A stretch of DNA of 64,000 nt, taken from contig CM030941.1 in the NCBI GenBank assembly GCA_018136815.1, positions 2,583,784 to 2,647,783 of the forward strand, given 5' to 3'. This document shows, in pieces, positions 10,566 through 20,257 of the stretch; the stretch's first letter is position 1, and the number at the start of each line of letters is the position of its first letter. Both the position numbers and the translations under genes were made by a program. A model generated the notes under the pieces. The model did no database searches and had not been told where the DNA came from. It saw only the letters and a list, made by a program, of their open reading frames with translations. This DNA comes from Isochrysis galbana. Lineage: Eukaryota; Haptophyta; Isochrysidales; Isochrysidaceae.

Positions 10566-11277
10566 GGATTCTAGTCTGCTCAATCCTCTCCATACCAAGC
10601 GATGCAAAGAACGTCTTGGGGCTAGTTGCACTTGCGTGCGGATGACAAGCATCAATATATAAATGTGTGCACTCATAAATGCTCCGTCAGGTATCAGGTC
10701 GTCAGGTTTCGGCTGCCTTAGCCTGATATCAGGTCCTATTCTCAGCCTAATATCAGGTTGTTACGCGATATTATAAGTATAGTCATAAAATATCAAAAGA
10801 ATAGCTTACTTATATACTTCTGCATTGCTGATCATTGATTATTAATTACCCTCAGACGCTAATCTAGCTTCTGTGTTTGGTCGCCATGGACGGGGGGGGG
10901 GGGGGGGCGCCCCTCCTCACTGTCTTGACTCGCCCCTCAAGCCCTCATGAGGGGCGAGAACCACCCATCCCCCCTTTCCCACGCTGTTTTTCGCGCCAAG
11001 TGCACGACTACTACTACGAGAGAATTCAATTGTCAATTATATTTATAGTCGCCTGACCTCGTCATGACCTTATATCAAGCCATCAGGTCATCAGGTCTAG
11101 AGGACCTAATATCAGCTGATATCAGGAGCTAATAGCAGGCCCTAATGGAGCATCTATGTAGTACACTTGCACCTTTTGGCAGCTTCTTGGAAGTGTTGAC
11201 TCTTTGAGGTTTGGCAAGGTTTGGTTGGGTAGTTGCGTCATTGTGATCTTTGGAAAATATTTAATTTTTAACAAATT
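10566..11277. repeat. Intergenic DNA with palindromic CCTGATATCAGG-type motifs
   Basis: No gene is visible here. The stretch holds several copies of TATCAGG and CCTGATATCAGG-like words in both orientations (about 10688-10760 and 11070-11140), a G homopolymer near 10890, and AT-rich DNA. The same words recur at 12826-12875, which suggests subterminal repeats of a DNA transposon family; no paired ends were found. Confidence 0.5.
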
Positions 11278-11391
11278 TTATTTTTTTGGTCGCGGCGCGG
11301 CAAAGATCGGGTCCTCATCGCTCCAACCGTCCTCGGGCTCGTCGTACGTGTCCGCCCACTGCACCTCCGTGATGTTCCTCTTGCCTGCCCA
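11278..11391 (-). pseudogene. C-terminal coding fragment cut by a repeat end
   Basis: On the minus strand a frame reads an acidic tail containing EVQWADTYDEPEDGW and SDEDPIFAAP, then Lys-Lys and a TAA at 11278-11280. The composition is convincingly protein-like, but I do not recognise the family. Its upstream side stops exactly where the AGACC-AAAAGCGTTCAATT repeat end begins (11392), so the rest of the gene has been separated from it by that insertion or by a rearrangement. Confidence 0.4.
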
Positions 11392-11560
11392 AGACCAAAA
11401 GCGTTCAATTATCCCCATCCCTGCTAGCACCTTCCGTTGTCACCTGGAGGTTACATGACTCAACTGGCCACCTTTCACACGTATGTCGAAACACACACGT
11501 GGTCCATTGACTCGATGTGGGGCAGGGTCGATATCTGATTGGAACTCACGATGTCCCCTT
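11392..11560 (+). repeat. Single end of the 174-bp inverted-repeat family (diverged copy)
   Basis: The sequence starts AGACCAAAAGCGTTCAATTA and continues with the CACCTGGAGG, ACACACGTGGTC and GGGGCAGGGT words of the arms found at 18075-18248 and 21033-21206, with substitutions and small indels. No matching inverted arm lies nearby, so this is one orphaned end. Confidence 0.75.
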
Positions 11561-11604
11561 ATCGCTCGTGTCGTGACGTACGCAGAAGTCTATAATAGAG
11601 AAAT

Positions 11605-12480
11605 AAAATAATTAAAATAATTAATGTTATATCCTAGCCAACCCCACTAGCTAATTGGACACAACTTTTCCGTCCCGGAATCCCGCCATGCCTGACGAGC
11701 CAGGTGTCCGAGTGCTACCGGGGGGAGGGGGCACCGCCCCCTCCCCCCGATATTCGTCCTCCCCCAGTGCACGCACCGACCCCGCGCACCCCAGCACGTC
11801 CTCTCCTCGAGTCCACGCTGGGGGAAAACCCCTTTCGGGTAAAAACAACGCAGGGGGGGGGGGGCACTCATGAATAGGAGCCCAGAAACGCTAATCTCTC
11901 CTCGCAAGAGCGAGTGGCCGCGGCGAGCCGCGGCCCTTCCCTCCTGGTTCTGGCGCCCCCGTCTTCTCTTACCCAAACGGGGCGAGAAGACACGTAAACG
12001 CCGGAGGGGAGAGCTGCCACTCCCCCCTCCCCTCCCTCTTCCTTTTTCCTCCTCTCTTCCCTGCGGCGGGGGCCCATGGCGCGCGCCTGCGGCCCCTCTT
12101 CAGGTCCCCAGGAGGCCAGCAGGGGCCTGGGAGCGCAGCTCAGGAGGCAGGTGAGGCTGGGGCATGGCCCTGGCCCCTCCTGCCTCTCCATCGCTGGCTC
12201 TCGAGCCCCTGCCAGTCGACTGGAGCTGGCTGGGGGGTCCTGATCAGGGGGGCCCAGGGGGAGGAGGGGCTGGTCAGAGGGATGGGCTGGCCACGACAGG
12301 CCAGGGCGGGCGAATCAGGCGTGCCTGTGGGGAGAGGGATGGGTCAGCATGGCAGTGTGCTCCTGGCAAGCCATCAGGCATGCCAGGAGAGTGGGTGGTT
12401 CCTCCCCCATGGCGGGGGAGGAGTGGAGAGAGGGGGGGGCTCGTGCCCCGCCATGGGTGAACTAAGTATAAACTTAGTTG
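11605..12480. mobile_element. Dispersed composite repeat flanked by a 14-bp direct repeat
   Basis: Two blocks, 11605-11865 and 12065-12480, recur at 33857-34135 and 36538-36934. The copy here is flanked by TATAATAGAGAAAT at 11591-11604 and again at 12481-12494, which reads as a 14-bp target-site duplication. It starts with an A/T-rich run and ends in the palindrome AAGTATAAACTTAGTT. No credible ORF is present, only G/C-rich low complexity. A non-autonomous retroposon is the best guess. Confidence 0.55.
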
Positions 12481-12916
12481 TATAATAGAGAAATCCAAAG
12501 AACAACATGGAAAACGACAGGAACATCGACGTGGGGGTGTGAGCAAACGCTTCCGTGGTCAGGGTGGGGCGGCATCTGTTGGGCCATCAGTTGTGCTGTC
12601 AGGTGGGGCAGCTATTTTTTTGGAGCAGGTGTTTGGGTTGGTTTGTTGGTTGAGACAGAGCCACTGGGCACTGTGCACCGACGGTGGGGAGTTGGGGCCA
12701 CCAAAAAAAACCCTTCCACCTCTCCACCGACCCATCCATCCCCCTCCCTTCCCCCCCGCCGCGGCGCGCTCGCTTTTGGTCTTCGCCATGGAGAGCAGTG
12801 ATGGGACGTCAGGGATGAGGTCGTCTAACCTAACACCTGATATCAGACCTGATATTAGCCTAATATCAGGTATTATAAAGTTAGTAACTATAGTTACAAT
12901 ACTAACGGGAACAAAG

Positions 12917-13405
12917 CTAACAGTCATTTTCGTCCTCTGGCTCCTCCACAACCATCTCTAGCTCCCAAGGCAGCACATGGGACTCCCAATCCTCCAACAA
13001 ATCCTCCAAGACCAGATTGGTGTGGCACCTCACAAGCCTCTCTACTGTGGTTTGGCCCAATCTGTTGCGCTTCTTCGAGTGAATCCAATCCTCGACGGAC
13101 CAAGAGCGCTCGCACCCTGACGCCGAGCAAGACAGCGCGAGAAGCCGACAGGCAGCCCACTTCAAGTGAGGCCAATGAGACAAGTACACATTAGCCCATT
13201 TGTATGATGCCATGGTCTCAGCTCTATCAGAAAATGCAACATCAACATCATCAGTGAGATCAAATAGGCCACTAGTGCACGCCTCCTGAAAGTCGGCGAG
13301 ATCCGCTAATATATCTGGATAAGAGTGATCCCTGGTCGCCATCTGCTTCAAACAAGCCTTTAGCTCCTTAAGCTCTTGTGATGAAAATTTGCGACGACAA
13401 TATTC
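12917..13405 (-). pseudogene. hAT transposase C-terminal fragment
   Basis: The minus-strand frame ends with the hAT dimerisation signature: a hydrophobic LLALSCSASGCERSWS core followed by NRLGQTTVERLVRCHTNL and an acidic tail. The upstream (N-terminal) side stops at 13405, where an LTR fragment begins, so the DDE catalytic part is absent. The open frame runs on into the antisense of the LTR, giving a chimeric start (MPNDEEEPNQ) that is not native transposase. Confidence 0.75.
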
Positions 13406-13690
13406 TGTCGCATTCGCGAATCGACACTGGTTAGGCTCCTCTTCGTCGTTCGGCATTTATCGTTATAATTCTCTCGTTCTCGTTCTCGGTCAAAAAGCTT
13501 CGCTTGGACGCATAGGGTCTTGGGTTGTGGAGCGTTCTCTCTCTTTCTCTCGAAGAGAAGGGAAGTTTCCCCACCTTTCTCCCTCCTAGGCGCCTCGCAA
13601 ATAGGTTTAATTCGCTATCTTCTCCGCTTTTCTCTATCTGCTGCAGTGATTGCAATCAGGTTTAATTTGCAATCTCATCGCATCTCCGCT
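13406..13690 (+). repeat. LTR 5'-part fragment of the Ty3/gypsy family
   Basis: Starts TGTCGCATTCGCGAATCGAC and follows the first ~280 bases of the LTRs at 47592 and 54907, including CGTTATAATTCTCTCG and the purine/pyrimidine block with GGAAGTTTCCCC. Similarity fades after the CAGGTTTAATTT word near 13670. Only the start of the LTR is present, so this is a truncated solo LTR. Confidence 0.85.
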
Positions 13691-14774
13691 CCACGCCGCA
13701 GCCGATGCAACGCCACGCAGGGTGATTTGGATCATCCTCATTGAGGATGATCACACATGCCCACGCAGGATCGGTGCGCTTCGCTGCAAGCGAGCAAGCG
13801 AGCGCTTGCGCACGCCTTGCAACAAGGGTTGGTTCAGTGGTTCAGCCCAGTGGCGCGCGCAGGGAGCACACCAAACACTACCTCCCTCCTCGCGCCTCGC
13901 GCGTGCAAGCACCTCCTCCTCCTCTTCCTCTTCTTGCGCGGCGGCCATCCGGATCGAGCCTTGGCCTTGCGCTCCATTGAGCAACGCTGCCCATTGAAAG
14001 CGCTGCGAAGCTAGGGCTGTGGGCACCTCACGGACCAGCGCCCCATCGCAGGCATCAGCATCAGCCTCTGCCTCGCCTTCGAGGCGATCGCGCGCGCGCG
14101 AGGCACGGTTGGGGTTGGGGTTGAAGCTGGACATGGTGTTGAGGAGGGAGGGGGAGAGAGGGGCGCGCTTGGGCCACGCTCGCGAGAAGAGAGGGGGGTG
14201 CGGGGGGGGGGGGGGGGGAGGGGAGGGGAGGGAGAGGGAGAGAGGGGAGAGCGGAGAGCCCCCCCTCCTTCCTGCCTCCTGTATCACTGTGTTTTGGACT
14301 GTGTTTGGCTGTGTTTGCACAAATGTAAAACACAGCCTGTTTTTACTGTGTTTGGAGACGCTCCTGCTGTGTTTCCCAGCTAGGGTGGTGGGGGGGGGGG
14401 GGGGGCGTTCGCGCGAGCAGAGAGCGCAGGGGCAGGGGCAGGGGCAGGGGCAGGGGGCTCCCGCCAAGTTTTCGTGGCAACGTTCTCCCGCGCTTCCAAA
14501 ACCAAGCATAATTGACGAATTTATTACAGGCACTGGTGCCCAAGCCGGTAGGGGGCCTCATATCAGCCCTAGAGGGCCCCTATAGCCCTCCCACGGCCCC
14601 TAGAGGCTCTCTATATAGCCATATGTACTATAAATGGCTTCATCTTCCACCTGGTGGATTCGGCATACGAGGGTTAACACTAAACAGTCTCCCCCCCCCC
14701 CCCCCCCCGGCTCTCCCTCTCTCTCCGCGGTGTCGTCGGAGGGCGCCGAGGCACCGCCGGGGGGGGGAGGGGGG
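13691..14774. other. Low-complexity intergenic DNA upstream of the PPR gene
   Basis: No gene was recognised. It contains a near-perfect palindrome with 11-bp arms (13730-13752), G runs near 14200 and 14390, a CAGGGG hexamer array (about 14427-14456), several CTGTGTTTG words (14285-14375) typical of transposon subterminal repeats, and a C run just before the PPR start codon. Long open frames on both strands here are made of simple sequence. Confidence 0.5.
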
Positions 14775-16303
14775 ATGGCCTCACGCCTCCTCTCTCTCGT
14801 CTGCCGCCCACGCGCGCGAGGCGCAGCGCGGCGAGTGTGCAGCTCATCCACCTCCTCACTCACCACCAAGGACGACGCCTTCGCCGCCCTCGGCCTGCCC
14901 AGAACTGCCTCCTCTGCAGAGGTGACTCTCGCGTACTACCACCTCTCCCTCCAGTGCCGCTGCAGCTCTGCCTCCTCCAGCTCTGGCGACGGCCCTGGTG
15001 GAGCATCGGCGGTCGAGATGGCGCGCTTTGATCAAGTTGGGCGAGCCTACAGCACTATCACCGGCGAGCCTTTCGTCCCGACTGTCACGCACGCGGCAGC
15101 GGCCGACGCTGATCCGCCGCTCGTGAGAGTGCCGCAGACAAGGGCATATCCAGGATGGGTCCATCGACTGAGCGAATATCTTGAGCGCGTGCCTCAACGG
15201 CTAGACTTGTGGCTCATGCCCTCGTGGTCGTCTATCATCTATCACCATCTGCGCGCGGGCGAGCTCGCACAGGCGTTGTACACTTTCGAGGAGATGAAGA
15301 ACGAGGGAGAGATGCCAACGCATGCAGTGTACGAGATGCTCATTCGGGGGTGCACGATCGCCATGCGTCGCGTAGGCCCTGGCGAGCGGCCCGATCATCT
15401 CACCTCCAATCTTCTCAAGAAAGTGCTCGAGCTTTGGGCCGACATGCACGAGGCAGGCCGCACAGCGGATTACTGGACGTACAATGAGCTCATACGCGCT
15501 TTTGGCAAGGCGGGGGCCGTACCTCAGGCAATGGAGCTCTTCCAACGAATGTAACCCCCCCCCCCCCCTCTCACCCCAACCAACCTCAGCAGCCCAGGGC
15601 TGTATACAACAAGCAGGGAGCCATCCTGGATGCACTATTGTCGGCGCAAGTCTTTGAACTGAAACACATCCAAGCTCCCCTTTTCCTTTAATTGATGGCC
15701 CGCTCTCACGTTCTCACTCCATGTGCAGGTGCGGTAACGTTCGACTTTTGCCAGAGGAACGTGCCCTCAACTCCATGTATGAGCTTTGTGTTCTCTCTGG
15801 CTACTATGCTGAGGCGCTTCAGGTGAAATGCGACTAGGCGTCCGCCTGCACTCGCGGAGAAAGTGACATGAGCTTCCCGGACTTGAACACCAAGGCGTGT
15901 GGGGCTGCTCACGTGCTCCATTCTTTCATGGCGGCTGCAGGTTTTTGAGGAGCACGAAGAGTTGCGTAAATCCCTCTGGAAACCGAAATATACCCCAGTT
16001 TCATTTTCTTTGCTGCTGGCGGCCACCGCGCGTGGGGGAAGCGATCTAGCAAGCAGGCTACAAACTCTTCCGAAGGTTCTAGCTCTCATGCGACGCCATG
16101 GTGTGTTCCCGCGCTCGGAGACGTGCGAGAACCTGCTAAGCGCGTGTCTCTCCGTCGACAATATGACAGTTGCGGCTAACGTTGTGGATATGATCGAAAG
16201 ATCAGGGCAGGAGGTTGATGCCGCCCTCCTTCAACGGGTGCGGCATTCTATTGCGCTCGCCCCATCAAGGCAAAGTGGCACACAACAGCTGGGTGGACGT
16301 TGA
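14775..16303 (+). CDS. PPR protein with degenerate J-like N-terminal domain, three exons
   Basis: Exons 14775-15550, 15729-15822 and 15941-16303 join in frame into about 410 residues. Introns begin GTAACC and GTGAAA and end GCAG. The N-terminus is basic and Ser-rich (MASRLLSLVCRPRARG), like a mitochondrial or plastid presequence. Residues about 30-90 resemble a J-domain (AFAALGLPRTASSAEVTLAY) but lack HPD. Then come PPR-type helical pairs: YHHLRAGELAQALYTFEEM, YNELIRAFGKAGAVPQAMEL, YELCVLSGYYAEALQVFEE, and a C-terminal unit ending NVVDMIERSG. PPR proteins bind organelle RNA; the target is unknown. Without splicing, the first exon reads into a stop inside the intron, so the splice model is needed for the downstream motifs. 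Confidence 0.8.
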
Positions 16304-17014
16304 GCTCTAACCTTTACAAAGCCATGTTATGCTTGAAGGCAGGGCCTCATGTTGTGCAACTGTTGTGATCTGACTTTGGCGGTAGAGTATGGCGACGACG
16401 GAGCTGGGACAGGTCGGCGTCGGAGGTTGCGGAGGAGAAAGGGGGGCGAGCACATCGCTTTCCTTTCCTATGGCATGGCATTGGGATCTGCGGCAGCTAC
16501 TTAGGCCGTGACGGGCGGCCCCGCATAAGGCCTCGCTGCAGCGCCTTTCTTATTCTGCCTCGCTCCCTTCCAAGTTGCTCCGGCAGCCCGGTCGAGAGTC
16601 CAACGCAGCGCAAGTGAGAAGAGCAGATGAAAATGCGTCGTCTCGACAGGAGCATTCTGAGGAAGGAGAAGCGAGTTGCTCGTATTGCTTAGCTCTGCCT
16701 TGACGCATCAAAGGAAGCCGCACAGGCGGTCGGCGGTCATCAGCCAATGACCATCTATGCATAAACGCGTGAGATTTACACTTCTTTAGGCTTTTTGGCA
16801 GGTATTTGTGCCACGAGTTTGAGGTAGACTTGCATTCTCCTTTGGGGGTTCCGTGGCCAACAAAATGCAACCTCAAGTTGCGCACTCCCGCGCGAATGTC
16901 GCCGCAAGGCCTACAGAATGGTAGTAGTTGTCATACTATTCTCGCCTCAGATGTATTATCATACTACTAGTTATAAAAACATTCTTGAACAACTATCAGT
17001 AAACTGATAGGGTC
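16304..17014. other. Intergenic DNA, no gene seen
   Basis: Presumed 3' flank of the PPR gene, then A/T-richer DNA containing ATACTACTAG words around 16925-16975. No coding or repeat signature could be supported. Confidence 0.4.
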
Positions 17015-17668
17015 ATGGAGCGCGCGCCGCCTCCCGCCCTCGCTGCCGCCGCCCTCGCCGCCATGGACGAAGCGTTCATGGACACGCTACTGTCGCCAAA
17101 GCGACCGCGCCAAGACGACCCGCCCGACCAGGTGGGCGCAGGAGCCAGCGGGCCGCGCCCGAGCACCCCCGAGAACGGAGGCACCACAGCCTGCATGCTG
17201 GCAGCCGCCAGCATGCAGCACACCCACACCACCCCACACAGCCACCCCAGCCACACCACACAAGAGGGACGATCCAACAGGGAAGGCCTCCGGGCCTGGC
17301 CCCTACACAGCCGCGGTACCGCCCTCGTGCTCCGGCACGAGGGGCTGGCCCGGCACCATCATGGACACGGCCCCCATGGGGGTATGTCGACAAAAGTCAA
17401 GGCCACTGAGCAGCTTTGGGCCCCCAACAAGGGGGACAAGGACAACAGAGAGGACGACACCGGAGAGACACTCTCCAGCGACGACGAAGGACGGGCAGAC
17501 GACCGCGTCTCGGGCGCCAGGATGACGAGCACGACACCGGCCCCAGAGGCCCATCACAACAAACACCAACACGAAATAGGGCCAACACAACACACACCCC
17601 GCACAAAACCCTTGAGAGGAAGCGGCAGCGCTGTAGACACATTGAGCCCATTGGGCCCTAGAGACTAG
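17015..17668 (+). CDS. Unrecognised His/Pro/Ser-rich ORF
   Basis: An ORF starting MERAPPPALAAAALAAMDEAF is rich in His, Thr, Pro and charged residues and has no domain I recognise. A similar ATG context and start (MERAAAP) occurs at 60506, also shortly before a copy of the AGACC repeat end, so this is probably the start of a mobile-element gene. A second open block follows at 17721 after a CACACAG acceptor-like site, so it may be exon 1 of a two-exon gene, but the donor is not clear. Confidence 0.35.
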   Translation: MERAPPPALAAAALAAMDEAFMDTLLSPKRPRQDDPPDQVGAGASGPRPSTPENGGTTACMLAAASMQHTHTTPHSHPSHTTQEGRSNREGLRAWPLHSRGTALVLRHEGLARHHHGHGPHGGMSTKVKATEQLWAPNKGDKDNREDDTGETLSSDDEGRADDRVSGARMTSTTPAPEAHHNKHQHEIGPTQHTPRTKPLRGSGSAVDTLSPLGPRD

Positions 17669-17720
17669 AGAAACACGACCAAACAAAGGACTAACCTTGT
17701 CTCCCCCCACGGCCACACAG

Positions 17721-18074
17721 GTGGCCCTCCTCGACGAAGACCTCGAGCCTGGGCCCGAGGAAGAGGCCGAGTTCCCAAACTCTCATAAAATCATCATCTC
17801 CTTCACGGCGTACGAGAAGGGCCACAAGGCCAAGGACGAAGAGACACTGGGTGCCATTGTAGCGCACCTTAACAAACTAGAAGGCGTCGACCTGGAACCC
17901 GACTTCTTATCCAAGAGCGCCTCCGGCCCATGGGAAATACTTGTTACGGCGGATTGCGGATTGCGCGAATCAATTTCGCGAGATGTACAAGGACGTAGCC
18001 GACTTTGGCAAGGCATCGGAGTTTTAAAACCCCTGATTAATAGGGTGATTAACACCCTATTAATCGATGTACAT
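17721..18074 (+). pseudogene. Possible second exon, interrupted by the inverted-repeat element
   Basis: After a CCACACAG acceptor-like site the frame reads acidic then mixed alpha/beta-type sequence (KIIISFTAYEKGHKAKDEE, LGAIVAHLNKLEGVDLEPDF, GPWEILVTADCGLRE). It looks protein-coding but the family is not recognised; an ORF1-like element protein is possible. The frame runs into the repeat arm at 18075 and stops soon after, so the product is truncated. Just before the arm lies a perfect hairpin, ATTAATAGGGTG / CACCCTATTAAT (18036-18064). Confidence 0.4.
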
Positions 18075-18509
18075 AGACCAAAAGCGTTCAATTATCCCCA
18101 TCCCTGCTGACACCTTTCATTGTCACCTGGAGGTTACTTGAGTCAACTTGACCCTTCACATGTTGAAACACACACGTGGTCTGACTCCATTCACTCGATT
18201 TGGGGCAGGGTGGATATATCGTTGAAATCACGATATCTCCTGATATCCATGTGCTCTCAGGTGTGCCCGCTCGCACCCTTTCGGGTGTGCCGCTCGCACC
18301 TTTCTGGGCTGGTACCGCGCCTTCTCCCGTCACTCAGCACTCTACCCCTCCCCCTATGATGGAGAGGTGGTTCACTTCGTTTCGCGGGTGGTGTTCCCAT
18401 CTCGCCCCAGTTGGGGCCCCCTCCTCCGCCATCTCCCAAGACAGGCATTTGGGCTCCCTGTCTTCTGGCTGTCTTTGGTACTCCTCCCCGTCTCCCCTCC
18501 CTCCACAGG

Positions 18510-18899
18510 ATGGCAGACAATGAGGCAACGTACGGCGCGATCCAAAGCGCGGTACACGCAGCTCGACAGACTACATCACTGCGCGAAAGGGTTGATGTTG
18601 GGCGATGGTCGATTGTCATACAGAAATACACTTACAAGAAGGGTCACAAGCACTTGGAAGTCCAGATGAGGCTCAAGAACATGACTTTGCTCGAGAAGCA
18701 GCGAATGGAGCAATTGACAAAGGGCAAGGCTGTACTCAGGAGCATGCGCGCTCTGAAGCTCTTCTTCTCGCAGAGCTCCCAAGAGGAGGCAGATGAACTC
18801 CCAGGGCACACCGTCTGGCCTGTGGCCCAAGAGCCACCTGCATCGAGGATAGCTCACGGTTGCGTTTCATCTTCAACTTTCTTTGTGGTACGAAATTAA
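18510..18899 (+). CDS. Hypothetical protein inside the inverted-repeat element
   Basis: The ORF starts MADNEATYGAIQSAVHAARQ directly after a CCTCCACAGG acceptor-like site and runs about 129 residues. The middle is basic and helical (YTYKKGHKHLEVQMRLKNM, EKQRMEQLTKGKAVLRSMRALKLFF). No family was recognised. It may be an exon of the element's own gene; upstream codons in the same frame are Pro-rich and less convincing. Confidence 0.4.
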   Translation: MADNEATYGAIQSAVHAARQTTSLRERVDVGRWSIVIQKYTYKKGHKHLEVQMRLKNMTLLEKQRMEQLTKGKAVLRSMRALKLFFSQSSQEEADELPGHTVWPVAQEPPASRIAHGCVSSSTFFVVRN

Positions 18900-18984
18900 A
18901 ATTATTGTCAGCTTAAAACCCGTCACGAAACACCTAGGCGTCCAAGATTTCAGTCATACTGGGGAGAGTTGATCCATCCGAAGA

Positions 18985-19315
18985 GGTCCAACCTCCGACC
19001 AACACCTTCGCCCCAGCCAACCACCCGAGCTCCGAGCTCCAACCCCCAAGCTCCAACCCCATCCGAGCTCCAACCCCACCCAAGCTCCGACTCCCAAAAG
19101 CTCCAACTCCCTCCTCCGACCAACACCTTCGCCCCAGCCAAGCACCCAATCTCCCTGCTACCGGGAGGTCATGGCGATTGAACGCTTTTCCATGGTGATT
19201 GAAGGCTTTTCCATGCGGTGGGGGTGATGGCGATTGAACGCGTTCCCACGTGTAGGCTGATGGTGATTGAACGCTTTTCTATGCTGTGGGTGAGGGTGAT
19301 TGAGCGCTTCTCGCC
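18985..19315. repeat. Tandem repeats inside the element
   Basis: Two arrays adjoin. At 18985-19150, GAGCTCCAACCCC-type units are bracketed by two copies of CCGACCAACACCTTCGCCCC. At 19165-19315 there are about five copies of a G-TGATTGAACGCTTTTC unit separated by short G-rich spacers. The second word repeats the terminal sequence of the element (ATTGAACGCTTTTGGTCT), so it may be a recognition motif for the mobilising protein. Confidence 0.6.
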
Positions 19316-19624
19316 TATTTAATATTTGTGTGAACGACTCTGGACATTCGATGGCTCAATTGAGTGATGTCAGAAGCAAACGTTTCATGCTTGTGAGTTA
19401 CGAAAAATATATCGTGGAGAGAATGTTCAGAAAAAGACCCTTCGGCATGGTGGACTCACACAATCCTTAACGTCATGTACGAATAAAACGCTAACGTTAT
19501 GTACGAAAACGCTACGCGGGCACAAAACCACTCTAAAAGCGCACTTTCCTCCACGAACACTACCACTTTGGCCTGGTGCCATGACACATCCCTTGAAATC
19601 CAGCGAGAAGCATTTGCATGCACG

Positions 19625-20257
19625 CTAGTTCATCACGATCAGTGTCCATATGGTTGGTGGAGAAGGGAGAGAGCATCGGTAGTACCTGATAAGGCCTCGT
19701 TCGTCAAACACACGCGAGGTGCCCGTCGCATCGGAGATGCGGAAGGCGTACACAGAGTTATCAAGCGGGTCTTCTGCGAACAACGCCCTCCATAAGCCAT
19801 CGGACTCCTTGTGCCTCCCTATCACCAGCTGGCCTACCGCCAGCATGCCATCTTCAAGGACTCCGATGATGATCATGATGCCGTGAAAGTCGGTGAATTC
19901 GCTCAACGCAAGCCTCAAATCGGCGTCCACATCGACGACCTCCTCAAAGTCACCGGGGAGGAGGGGGTGGTATTCCAAGTCGTCGACCCTCTCGTTGAGG
20001 AGATCGGTCATCGGTACACAGAGCAACGCGGAGTCCTTGCAGGTGATCGCCATCCGGGGCACCACAAACTCGGTGAGGAACAGGCCGCACGTCTTGAACC
20101 CGTCCAGTTTGGCAAACCCGATACCTCTCACCTTGGTGAGGCGGGTCAGCATGCTCTGGCAGCAGTCCACTCCCTTCTCACCCACGGTGGTCGGGAGAAG
20201 GCTGCAGAAGTCGGGGTGGGTGTCACAGAGTAAGCGGATGGTGCACGACGAACCCAT
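19625..20257 (-). CDS. Hypothetical 210-residue protein inside the inverted-repeat element
   Basis: A minus-strand ORF starts MGSSCTIRLLCDTHPDF and has well-mixed globular composition (RGIGFAKLDGFKTCGLFLTEF, FHGIMIIIGVLEDGMLAVGQL, LWRALFAEDPLDNSVYAFRI). The family is not recognised. Of all ORFs in the element this looks most like a real protein; the overlapping plus-strand ORF is taken as its shadow. It has no signal peptide or membrane segment. Confidence 0.45.
   Translation of the reverse strand: MGSSCTIRLLCDTHPDFCSLLPTTVGEKGVDCCQSMLTRLTKVRGIGFAKLDGFKTCGLFLTEFVVPRMAITCKDSALLCVPMTDLLNERVDDLEYHPLLPGDFEEVVDVDADLRLALSEFTDFHGIMIIIGVLEDGMLAVGQLVIGRHKESDGLWRALFAEDPLDNSVYAFRISDATGTSRVFDERGLIRYYRCSLPSPPTIWTLIVMN

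Noticed and set aside
13751-14533. Minus-strand ORF of 260 codons upstream of the PPR gene
   Set aside because: Composed of Cys-Pro, Pro-Ser and Leu-Pro simple repeats from microsatellites; no domain and no splice context.
19811-20233. Plus-strand ORF of 140 codons in the inverted-repeat element
   Set aside because: It lies wholly opposite the more protein-like minus-strand ORF at 19625-20257 and has a His/Gly-biased shadow composition.
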